DNA from: UMGS1491 sp944380925
GTDB taxonomy: Bacteria > Bacillota > Clostridia > Oscillospirales > Acutalibacteraceae
Assembly: GCA_944380925.1 (NCBI GenBank)
Contig: CALWJD010000007.1
Span: 7,807-71,806 of the forward strand
DNA length: 64,000 nucleotides
Reading direction: 5' to 3'
Under the pieces are notes generated by a model. It had not been told where the DNA came from, ran no database searches, and saw only the letters and a list, made by a program, of their open reading frames with translations. Made by a program: the position numbers and the translations under genes. This document shows, piece by piece, positions 36,388-43,761 of the stretch (its first letter is position 1; every line of letters begins with the position of its first letter).

Positions 36388-36789
36388 ATGAGATTTACGA
36401 AACCGGATCAGGAAAACCAGCTTTATAAAAAAGAATTTAATTTGCCAAATTATGTGCGGTATTTGATAGGTTTGGCCATTTTAATTTTTGCGTTGATAAT
36501 CGGATACAACGCTTTTGTTGCTCCGGATGTTGATACTTCTGTTCAAATTAGTGCCGATAATATGGTCACAAGAGAAGAAAATGATAGTTTGGGTGCTGCA
36601 AAAATTAATATAAACAAAGCCGCAAAAGACGAACTTATGAAACTAAAAGGAATCGGCGAGCAAACAGCCGAAAAGATAATAAATTATAGAGAAACGCACG
36701 GAGGATTTTCGTCAAAAGAGGAACTTATGGAAGTTAGCGGAATAGGCGAAAAAACTTTTGAAAAATTAAAAGATGAAATTACGATTTAA
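36388..36789 (+). CDS. ComEA-like helix-hairpin-helix DNA-binding protein
   Basis: 133 aa. One membrane segment at residues 25-45 (YLIGLAILIFALIIGYNAFV), a short linker, then two helix-hairpin-helix motifs at 72-133: ININKAAKDELMKLKGIGEQ and SKEELMEVSGIGEKTFEKLK. This is the ComEA layout, minus the long linker/SLBB domain of B. subtilis ComEA. It would hold double-stranded DNA at the outer membrane face for uptake; no comEB or comEC is beside it. The start is uncertain since the AAAGGG box is only 1-2 nt before ATG. Confidence 0.8.
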   Translation: MRFTKPDQENQLYKKEFNLPNYVRYLIGLAILIFALIIGYNAFVAPDVDTSVQISADNMVTREENDSLGAAKININKAAKDELMKLKGIGEQTAEKIINYRETHGGFSSKEELMEVSGIGEKTFEKLKDEITI

Positions 36790-36811
36790 GTTTATAAGTG
36801 AGGGAATAAAC

Positions 36812-37063
36812 ATGCTGGAATATAAGTTTGATACTCAGCTTTTAATAGAGGGAGAAAATTTATCCGAAGATAAGATAAATGATTACATAAAAGACAACAT
36901 ACAAGGGGATTGTTTGCTGGTAACGGGAGATGAAAATTTTATAAAGCTTCATTTCCACACAAACACTCCTTGGGAAGTGCTTGAGTATTGTGCTTCGCTT
37001 GGCGAAATACACGATATAATAGTTGAAAATATGTATCTTCAGTCTGAAGGTTATCATGGGTAA
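36812..37063 (+). CDS. Orphan FakA-type middle domain protein
   Basis: 83 aa from ATG 36812 (GAGGGA 6 nt upstream); a longer in-frame start would overlap the preceding gene. The sequence LLIEGENLSEDKI ... GDCLLVTGDENFIKLHFHTN ... VLEYCASLGEIHDIIVENM matches the segment between the DhaL kinase domain and the C-terminal domain of FakA/YloV fatty-acid kinases (the VxGDxxxxKVHVHTNxPGxVLEYA block). The HxH pair is kept; the Cys of the YCTEF motif is Asp (FDTQL). No kinase domain is present here or nearby. Either a free-standing regulatory version or a relic of a larger gene; intact RBS and frame favour the former. Confidence 0.65.
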   Translation: MLEYKFDTQLLIEGENLSEDKINDYIKDNIQGDCLLVTGDENFIKLHFHTNTPWEVLEYCASLGEIHDIIVENMYLQSEGYHG

Positions 37064-37088
37064 TAATCATATTGTTTGGAGTTTTTGT

Positions 37089-38039
37089 ATGGGAAAGAAA
37101 AATATTTTTAAATTTAAGTTTGATATTAAAAAGATTCTTAGCTTTACGTGTTTGGTTTTTCTTTTTGCTTTTACGGTAATATTTTTCGGTGGTTTCAAGA
37201 AGCATGATGATAGCAAAAAAAAGCTTGTGGCTTCGTGTTATCCCGTTTATATTATGGTTTCCAATATAGCAGACGGTATAGATGACGTAGAGGTTCTCAA
37301 TATGTCCGAAAGTCATAAAGGGTGCCTTCATAATTTTCAGCTTCAGTCGGAAGACCTTAAAAAAATCGAGCGGTCTTCTGCGTTTATTATAAACGGAGCA
37401 GGAATGGAATCTTTTTTGGGTAAAGTAGTAAATGAACTGCCAAGTGTTAAGATAGTTGATTCAAGTAAAGAAATAGATTTGATAAAAGATGAAGATTGCG
37501 ATCACGATCACGAGGAAGATTGCGAGCATGAATATAATCCGCATATTTGGCTTTCAATTGATAACTCTATAAAACAAGTTCAAAATATTTCGGAAGGACT
37601 CGCAAAAATAGACTCAGTTAATGCCGAAAAATACCAAAAAAACGCAGATAAATACATAAAGAAATTAAATGATTTAAAAAGTGAAATGAAAGCCGGGCTC
37701 GGTGGTATAAAAGGAAAAAATATTATTACTTTCCACGAGGCATTCCCTTATTTTGCGAAAGAATTTGGACTGAATATAGTTGATGTCATAACCAGCGAGC
37801 CGGGAAGTGAGCCGAGCGCAAAAGAAATTTCTGAAATAATGGAAAAGGTAAAAGAGTATAATATATCCGCTTTATTTACCGAACCACAGTATTCGGATTC
37901 TTCGGCTAAAATTATATCGGCAGAAACAGGCGCAAAGATTTACACTCTTGATCCGATTGTTACGGGAAATGGCTTAAAAGACGATTATATAAACAAAATG
38001 AGAGAAAATATGGCGGTTTTAAAAGAAGCATTAAAATAG
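37089..38039 (+). CDS. znuA: Zinc ABC transporter substrate-binding protein (ZnuA/AdcA type)
   Basis: 316 aa from ATG 37089 (GGAG 7 nt upstream). Membrane anchor at residues 12-34 (ILSFTCLVFLFAFTVIFFGG); there is no lipobox Cys, so it is probably held by the uncleaved helix. Cluster A-I fold: SCYPVYIMVSNIADG at the start of the mature part, a His in GCLHNFQ, a His/Asp/Cys-rich loop (DEDCDHDHEEDCEHEYNPHIW) typical of zinc binders, a His in ITFHEAFPYFAKEFG, and an Asp in TLDPIVTG. It starts an operon with znuC and znuB. No Zur box was recognised. Confidence 0.92.
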   Translation: MGKKNIFKFKFDIKKILSFTCLVFLFAFTVIFFGGFKKHDDSKKKLVASCYPVYIMVSNIADGIDDVEVLNMSESHKGCLHNFQLQSEDLKKIERSSAFIINGAGMESFLGKVVNELPSVKIVDSSKEIDLIKDEDCDHDHEEDCEHEYNPHIWLSIDNSIKQVQNISEGLAKIDSVNAEKYQKNADKYIKKLNDLKSEMKAGLGGIKGKNIITFHEAFPYFAKEFGLNIVDVITSEPGSEPSAKEISEIMEKVKEYNISALFTEPQYSDSSAKIISAETGAKIYTLDPIVTGNGLKDDYINKMRENMAVLKEALK

Positions 38040-38065
38040 ACTAAAAAGCAAAGGGTTTTTAAACT

Positions 38066-38812
38066 ATGGAAAAATGTAAGTGTAGCGTTAAAGTTAATAA
38101 TTTGTGCGTTAAGCGTGGAGGGCAAACGGTTTTAAATAATGTTTCGTTTACTGCCAATCACGGGGAAACTTTGGCGCTTATCGGGCAAAACGGTGCAGGG
38201 AAAACCACCCTTTTAAAAGCAATACTCGGAAACGTGGATTATACGGGAACTATAAATTTTTTTGATTCGGAAAATAAAAACATTGCTCATCCGAAAATTG
38301 GATATGTCCCTCAAAGACTTAGTTTTGAAAGAAACACACCTATGACTGTTTTGGATTTGTTTTGTGCCAATTTTTCGGGGTTGCCTGTTTGGTTTGGACA
38401 CAGTAAGAAAGCAAAAAATAAAGCCATCGAGATACTCGAAAAAGTAGACGCTCAAAAAAATATAAACAAGCCCATAGGAAGCCTTTCCGGCGGAGAACTC
38501 CAGCGTGTTTTGCTTGCTTTTGCGTTAGAGCCCCGACCTGATATTTTGCTCCTTGACGAACCTGTTTCGGCGGTCGACCGTAAGGGAATAAGTAGGTTTT
38601 ATAGTTTAATTGAATCCATGCGTGAAGATTTTCATATGCCCGTCATATTGGTTTCGCATGACCTTGGGCACGTTGCAAAATATGCAACTTCCTATGCGCT
38701 TATAAGCAGCAGCGTTGTGGAAGTGGGGAGCGCAAAGGAGCTATATAAAAGCGAAAAGGTACGTGAAGTTTTTGGCCTTAACATAGACGGGGGCGAAAAG
38801 ATATGGAAATAG
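38066..38812 (+). CDS. znuC: Zinc ABC transporter ATP-binding protein
   Basis: 248 aa. Walker A GQNGAGKTTLLKAI, signature LSGGELQRVLLAFAL, Walker B ILLLDEPVSAVD and H-loop VSHDLGHV. It powers the permease encoded next; the two genes overlap by 10 nt. In metal-transport loci this ATPase always pairs with a family-A-I binding protein, present just upstream. Confidence 0.94.
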   Translation: MEKCKCSVKVNNLCVKRGGQTVLNNVSFTANHGETLALIGQNGAGKTTLLKAILGNVDYTGTINFFDSENKNIAHPKIGYVPQRLSFERNTPMTVLDLFCANFSGLPVWFGHSKKAKNKAIEILEKVDAQKNINKPIGSLSGGELQRVLLAFALEPRPDILLLDEPVSAVDRKGISRFYSLIESMREDFHMPVILVSHDLGHVAKYATSYALISSSVVEVGSAKELYKSEKVREVFGLNIDGGEKIWK

Positions 38813-39648
38813 TTTATTCGATTATGGAAAAAATGCTGCCTTTTTCATGGGTGGAGTTTTCTTTTATGAAAAATGCGTTTTTGGCAGTGCTTCTTATTGC
38901 GCCGCTTTTTGGACTTATAGGCACCATGATTGTTAACAATAAAATGTCTTTCTTTTCGGATGCCATGGGGCACTGCGCTTTGACGGGTATAGCAATTGGA
39001 GTTATGCTTGGGATCAATAATTATGCTGTTTCCATGATTGCGTTTGCTATCATATTTGCGCTTGGAATATCGACCATTATCGAATCCAAAGTTTCTTCGG
39101 CAGATACCATTATAGGGGTTTTTTCGTCAGCCGGCATGGCCATAGGAATAGTAATTTTATCGGCGAGCGGTGGGTTTTCTAAATATACCGGGTATTTAAC
39201 CGGCGATGTGCTTTCGATTACCAAAAATGAAATATTAACGTTGGCAATAGCTGCCGTTATAATAGTTTTGATATGGTTCTTATCTTTTAACAAACTTATG
39301 ATTTCAAGCCTTAATTCAGATATGGCTAGGAGTAAACAAATAAACGTTAGATTTTATAAAAATATATTTGTAATTTTGGTGGCGCTTATAGTTACCGTTT
39401 CGATAAAATGGGTCGGAATGCTAATTATAAATTCGCTTTTGGTACTGCCGGCGGCATCGGCGAGAAATTTGGTCAAAAATATGAGAGGGTACCACGTTGT
39501 TTCCGTTTTGATCTCTCTTGTTTCGGGAATATCGGGGCTTATAATTTCATATTATATGGGTACGTCTGCGGGTGCCACGATAGTTTTGGTTTCGGCGGCG
39601 ATATTCTTTATGACGTTTTTTACAAATAAAATTTATCATTTGAGTTAA
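38803..39648 (+). CDS. znuB: Zinc ABC transporter permease
   Basis: 281 aa with about eight membrane segments; ABC-3 family. Conserved segments: MSFFSDAMGHCALTGIAIG (the D/SHxxxxG coupling region), SADTIIGVFSSAGMAIGIV, and WVGMLIINSLLVLPAASARNL. It overlaps znuC and completes the importer. The last gene of the set; rodA/ftsW follows after 7 nt and may be read through. Confidence 0.93.
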   Translation: MEIVYSIMEKMLPFSWVEFSFMKNAFLAVLLIAPLFGLIGTMIVNNKMSFFSDAMGHCALTGIAIGVMLGINNYAVSMIAFAIIFALGISTIIESKVSSADTIIGVFSSAGMAIGIVILSASGGFSKYTGYLTGDVLSITKNEILTLAIAAVIIVLIWFLSFNKLMISSLNSDMARSKQINVRFYKNIFVILVALIVTVSIKWVGMLIINSLLVLPAASARNLVKNMRGYHVVSVLISLVSGISGLIISYYMGTSAGATIVLVSAAIFFMTFFTNKIYHLS

Positions 39649-39655
39649 TTTTAAA

Positions 39656-40855
39656 ATGGTTAGAATCAAGGTGATTATCGTAAAACTGCTAAAATTAGTT
39701 TTAAGTGCGTTAAAATATAGTGATAAGTTTTTATGGGCTGTTACTTTATTGGTATCGGTTTATAGCTTGCTGCTTGTTGCCAGCGTTTCAAGGGAAGGAT
39801 TTAATTATTTTACGGTTCAATCCATTTCGATAGCTATCGGTCTTTTGGGCGCTGTTTTTTTGCAGATTCTCGATTATAGATTGCTTGCAAAATATTCTAA
39901 GATTATAGCAGTAGTGGGTGTTTTGCTTATAATTTATACTTTATTTACCGGCGTTGCCGTGGAGGGCTCTTCGGGTGTTAACGCAAGGGCATGGATAAAA
40001 CTTCCGGGCGGAATAACTTTTCAGCCGTCGGAGCTTGTTAAAATCGGGTTTATAATAACTTTTTCCAAACATGTTTCAAAGCTTAACTTGAGCAAACTAA
40101 AAATAAGCAATATCGATGATCTTAAAGAGTTGGTACTTTTGGGGGTTCATATTTTAGTCCCCGTTATTTTAACGCATTTTCAAGGTGATGACGGAGCGGC
40201 AATAATATTTTTGTGTATAGCTTTAATGATTCTCTTTATGGCAGGGCTTAAAATACGGTATTTTGCCCTTTTAGGAGCTCTTGGGGCTTTAATGGCGCCT
40301 GTTTTCTGGCATTTTGTTTTGGCGGACTATCAGAAAAAAAGACTTATAACTCAGCTTAACCCGGAAGCCGACCCCCTTAATATGGGCTATCAGCAAATTC
40401 AAGGTAAACTTTCCATTGGTTCGGGCGGAGTTTTCGGCACAGGGCTTTTTAACGGACCCAGAGTTGCAAATAATGTGGTTCCGATACAGGAAAGTGATTT
40501 TATTTTTTCTGTTTCCGGCGAAGAACTTGGATTTTTAGGTTGCGCTTTTATAATAGTTCTTCTTTTGTGTATGATTTTTAGAATCGGTTTTATATCACAA
40601 AGGACCGGAAATAAAGTGGGCTCAATGATTTGCTTTGGGTTTATCGGCCTTATTTTATCGCAGACGGTTTTTAATTTGGGAATGTGCCTAAGTTTGCTCC
40701 CTGTTATGGGTGTTACTTTACCATTTTTCAGTGTTGGCGGTTCTTCGGCTGCATGTTTGTATTTAGGTATGGGTATAATTCAAAGTATATATCTTACGAG
40801 AGATGAAACCAAAAAGAAGCTGACAAATGAGCAAATGGAAAGTGAGTATTTATGA
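39656..40855 (+). CDS. RodA/FtsW family peptidoglycan polymerase (SEDS)
   Basis: 399 aa, about ten membrane segments. SEDS signatures: WIKLPGGITFQPSELVKIGFI, FQGDDGAAIIF (catalytic Asp region), GSGGVFGTGLFNGPR and VPIQESDFIFSVSGEELGFLG, then GVTLPFFSVGGSSA near the C-terminus. It polymerises lipid II with a partner class B PBP, not encoded here. RodA (elongation) versus FtsW (division) versus SpoVE cannot be separated by eye. The first 18 codons are doubtful; GTG 39671 is an alternative start. It overlaps the next gene by 4 nt (ATGA). Confidence 0.9.
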   Translation: MVRIKVIIVKLLKLVLSALKYSDKFLWAVTLLVSVYSLLLVASVSREGFNYFTVQSISIAIGLLGAVFLQILDYRLLAKYSKIIAVVGVLLIIYTLFTGVAVEGSSGVNARAWIKLPGGITFQPSELVKIGFIITFSKHVSKLNLSKLKISNIDDLKELVLLGVHILVPVILTHFQGDDGAAIIFLCIALMILFMAGLKIRYFALLGALGALMAPVFWHFVLADYQKKRLITQLNPEADPLNMGYQQIQGKLSIGSGGVFGTGLFNGPRVANNVVPIQESDFIFSVSGEELGFLGCAFIIVLLLCMIFRIGFISQRTGNKVGSMICFGFIGLILSQTVFNLGMCLSLLPVMGVTLPFFSVGGSSAACLYLGMGIIQSIYLTRDETKKKLTNEQMESEYL

Positions 40856-41415
40856 AAAAAGCACTGGTGGTGTTTGCTTCTCCGCATTCAAGCGGAAGCA
40901 CCGCAAAAGTTTTGAATTTTTTGAAAGAAAAGATAAAATCCGAATTTAATTTTTATACGATAAACGCCTACGAGAAGACCCCCAAACCGTGTATCGATTG
41001 CGGAAAATGTAAAGAAATGGGCGAATGTGTGTTTTATGATCTTGAGGATTTGGACTATTACTTAAATGTTTGTGATTTAGTAATTTTGGCGTCTCCCGTC
41101 TATAATTATTCTTTTCCCGCTCCATTAAAATCGATAGTTGATAGAATGCAGCGGTATTATAATATAAAAAAAGCCAGGGGCGCTTCTCCTTTTGAAAAAA
41201 AACCAAAAAAAGGTATTATAATACTAACCGCAGGATCTTATGAATTTGATAAAAATATTGTTTGTGCGCAGATTGATCCTGTTTTAAAACTTTTAAATAT
41301 AATAGATATAAATTATATAATATTAAAAGATACAGATAATAAAAAATTAAATATTGACAATTTTTTCTTAAAAAGTGAAAATAGTATAAAGAGTATTATT
41401 TCTAACTTAAATTGA
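40852..41415 (+). CDS. Flavodoxin-fold NAD(P)H oxidoreductase, iron-sulfur flavoprotein-like
   Basis: 187 aa. N-terminal FMN-binding loop VFASPHSSGSTAKVLNFLKE, then a Cys motif (PCIDCGKCKEMGECVFYD) as in iron-sulfur flavoproteins, though the spacing suggests a reduced or variant site; then the SPVYNYSFPAPLKSIVDRM flavin loop. It probably reduces a small electron acceptor. Translationally coupled to the SEDS gene by a 4-nt overlap, which is likely only an operon arrangement. Confidence 0.85.
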   Translation: MKKALVVFASPHSSGSTAKVLNFLKEKIKSEFNFYTINAYEKTPKPCIDCGKCKEMGECVFYDLEDLDYYLNVCDLVILASPVYNYSFPAPLKSIVDRMQRYYNIKKARGASPFEKKPKKGIIILTAGSYEFDKNIVCAQIDPVLKLLNIIDINYIILKDTDNKKLNIDNFFLKSENSIKSIISNLN

Positions 41416-41459
41416 GAATTTAAAACTATCATTTTTAATTTCAGGAGGTTTCGTTCGTT

Positions 41460-43097
41460 ATGGAAAATCGTTGCATGAACTGTATGGAACTTTTGGAAAA
41501 TAATGAAGATATTTGCTCAAAATGTGGCTACGAAACAGATGCACAGCAATCTTTGCCGTTTATGCCGAAAGAAACAACGCTTGCAAACAGGTATATTGTG
41601 GGCAAAGGTTTGGAAATAGATGGAGAAGGTCTTAGCTATATAGGTTATGATGAGAGTAAAAAAACCAAGGTATATGTACGGGAGTTTTATCCTTCGAATT
41701 TTTCTTCCCGTGCAAGCGATGGTGTAGGCGTTACGACTGAGCCAAATTTTGAGAAAGTTTTTAAAAGTTTACGTGCAAACTTTTTTAAGTATTTTCGTTT
41801 TGTTGCAAGAGTTCGAAATTTGCCGTCTGTGGTTTCGGTTTATGATATATTCGAAGCAAACAACACAGTTTATGTTATAAGCGAATGGGTAGAAGGTACC
41901 AGACTCGACCGCTTTTTGGGTTCAAAAGGCGGACGCCTTGAATGGAACGAAGTTAAAGAGATGTTTATGCCGTTTTTGAGCTCTCTTAGCCGTATGGAGG
42001 CTGTGGGGATTAGGCATTTGGGAATTTCTCCCGATAATATTTTGGTAACTAAAAATAAAGAGCTTAAATTAACCGGTTTTGCTACCAAAAGTCTAAGAAG
42101 CGCCAATTCCTTGATAAGCAGTCAATTATATGACGGCTGTACGGCGTATGAGCAATATTTAGATAATTATGAATCTTCGGAAAGTACCGATGTTTATGGG
42201 TTTGCTTCCACTTTGTTTTTTGCACTTACGGGAGAATATCCGCCATCAGCTTTGGAACGCAAAAAAGATGATAAATTAATGATGCCGCAGATAATACTTA
42301 ATAATTTGCCGGAAAATGTTGTTTCGGCGATAGCCACTGCGCTAAGGGTTTATCCTAATAGCCGTACGCTTTCTTTTGAAACCCTTAAAATAGAACTTTC
42401 CGATTCACCTGTTCTTAACGTGCAAGATATTGAAAGTGATGATGGTGCTCCCGAAAACTTTGATTATGAAGAATCATCTTATAACAGCAAAAAGTCAAAG
42501 CCGATTTCTTGGGGAATTGTTTCGTGCGTTATAACGCTTGTTGTTTTATTAGTTGGCTTGGGCGTTTATTGGTTCTGGCTAAGAAATAAATCTGAAAATA
42601 ACGGTACTCCGGAAAACACAAATTTGCAGACCGACCAATACACAAAAAACGATATTGATAAGAAAAAAGATGAAACAGCCGGTAAAATAACGGTTCCAAA
42701 CATTGTCGGCAGAAATTTTAAATCTGTTCAAGATGAATTAAAGTATAATGATGAATATAGCGTAGTGCTTTTATCCGAGGAATTTAGTGATGAAATTGCC
42801 GAAGGGTGTATTATTTCTCAAACTCCGAGCGCCGGCGAGGAAGCATATGAAGGCACTATGATAGCGGTAAACGTAAGCAAAGGCAAGAAAGCAAAGCCGC
42901 TTCCGTCCGTTGAGGGGAAAACACTTTCCGAAGCATCGCAGCTGCTTTCCGAAAATAAAATAAAATCAGATTCCGTAAGCGAATTTAGCGATAAATACCC
43001 AGAGGGTACAGTTGTTGGATATAAAAATCATAAAGCAGGCGATGAAGTTGAGTATGGCTCTCAGGTTACGCTGATTGTAAGTAAAGGTAAGGCATAA
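41460..43097 (+). CDS. Membrane PASTA pseudokinase with N-terminal zinc ribbon
   Basis: 545 aa. Zinc ribbon from Cys5, Cys8, Cys19, Cys22. Residues 43-310 have a Ser/Thr kinase fold, but each catalytic element is lost: the VAIK Lys is Arg74 (VYVREFYP), HRD is HLG (186-188, while Asn193 remains in ISPDNILV), and DFG is GFA (206-208). A membrane helix at about 350-372 is followed by two PASTA domains (VPNIVGRNFKSVQDELKY; LPSVEGKTLSEASQLLSENK). PASTA domains bind lipid II or muropeptides, so this is probably a wall sensor or scaffold that signals without phosphotransfer. Strong AGGAGG RBS. Confidence 0.9.
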   Translation: MENRCMNCMELLENNEDICSKCGYETDAQQSLPFMPKETTLANRYIVGKGLEIDGEGLSYIGYDESKKTKVYVREFYPSNFSSRASDGVGVTTEPNFEKVFKSLRANFFKYFRFVARVRNLPSVVSVYDIFEANNTVYVISEWVEGTRLDRFLGSKGGRLEWNEVKEMFMPFLSSLSRMEAVGIRHLGISPDNILVTKNKELKLTGFATKSLRSANSLISSQLYDGCTAYEQYLDNYESSESTDVYGFASTLFFALTGEYPPSALERKKDDKLMMPQIILNNLPENVVSAIATALRVYPNSRTLSFETLKIELSDSPVLNVQDIESDDGAPENFDYEESSYNSKKSKPISWGIVSCVITLVVLLVGLGVYWFWLRNKSENNGTPENTNLQTDQYTKNDIDKKKDETAGKITVPNIVGRNFKSVQDELKYNDEYSVVLLSEEFSDEIAEGCIISQTPSAGEEAYEGTMIAVNVSKGKKAKPLPSVEGKTLSEASQLLSENKIKSDSVSEFSDKYPEGTVVGYKNHKAGDEVEYGSQVTLIVSKGKA

Positions 43098-43137
43098 TTT
43101 TAAGATTTTTCAAAATAGTTAACATTCTGTTTTGTTT

Positions 43138-43180
43138 GCTCCCTTGCTTGCTTTGCGGCAGGGAGCGCTTTTGCTTTTAA
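43138..43180 (+). terminator. Intrinsic terminator after the pseudokinase gene
   Basis: Stem GCTCCCT / AGGGAGC (43138-43166) followed by GCTTTTGCTTTT. Confidence 0.75.
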
Positions 43181-43264
43181 AAAATCTGTTATGTGTAAAA
43201 TTTTGTTGAATGCCTGTGGAATAAACTTATTGAAAATTTAAGGGAAATAGAACTGAAATAGGCA

Positions 43265-43293
43265 TTGACTTGTCTACATATAGGGGATATAAT
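43265..43293 (+). promoter_or_regulatory. Promoter of the anaerobic ribonucleotide reductase operon
   Basis: TTGACT (43265-43270) and TATAAT (43288-43293) with a 17-bp spacer. It is overlapped and followed by candidate NrdR boxes. Rest of 43181-43426 is a leader without a gene. Confidence 0.8.
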
Positions 43294-43318
43294 ATACCTA
43301 ACATACCATATATAGTGT
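43273..43318. promoter_or_regulatory. Candidate NrdR box pair
   Basis: Box B (43303-43318, ATACCATATATAGTGT) matches the known NrdR consensus ACACwATATATwGTGT at 14 of 16 positions. A weak box A (43273-43288, about 9 of 16) lies 30 bp upstream, close to the three-helical-turn spacing usual for NrdR pairs. The -10 box lies between them, so binding would repress transcription. Confidence 0.7.
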
Positions 43319-43426
43319 TCGATTTAATTTGTAGTCGCAACAGTATTTGGTCTATTTTTTTGAGATATTTTTAGTATACTTATCAAAAATTTTAGATATA
43401 AGATAAACAGAAAGGAAGATTTTTAA

Positions 43427-43696
43427 ATGGCAGAAATTATCCTGTATAGTAACGGTTGCCCTAAATGTAGGGTGCTTGAAACAAAATTGGGTGCAAAAAA
43501 CATTAAGTTTGAAAAAAGCGATAATTTTGATAAGCTTTTGGAGCAAGGAAAGCAATCTTTACCTGTTTTGGAGGTGGATGGGAGTCTTTTGGATTTTCCC
43601 ACTGCCAACAGCTGGGTAAATAACTATAATAGTGAATGTGAGAAAAACGAAACTGAAAAGGCCGAAAGCCCAGTAACTGCCGGCATTGGTGTTTAA
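43427..43696 (+). CDS. Glutaredoxin/NrdH-like redoxin
   Basis: 89 aa. The redox motif CPKC (residues 10-13, YSNGCPKCRVLETKL) and the cis-Pro in SLPVLEVDG show a glutaredoxin/NrdH fold. The C-terminal 20 residues are an unstructured polar tail. It opens the operon with a class III ribonucleotide reductase. Some class III enzymes take electrons from a redoxin encoded next door and not from formate; this arrangement suggests the same here. Confidence 0.88.
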   Translation: MAEIILYSNGCPKCRVLETKLGAKNIKFEKSDNFDKLLEQGKQSLPVLEVDGSLLDFPTANSWVNNYNSECEKNETEKAESPVTAGIGV

Positions 43697-43761
43697 ATTA
43701 ATAGTGTTGGTGTTTAAACTGCGCAATTTGTGAGGTTTGTTTTTAAGGTGATTTTGAGAGG

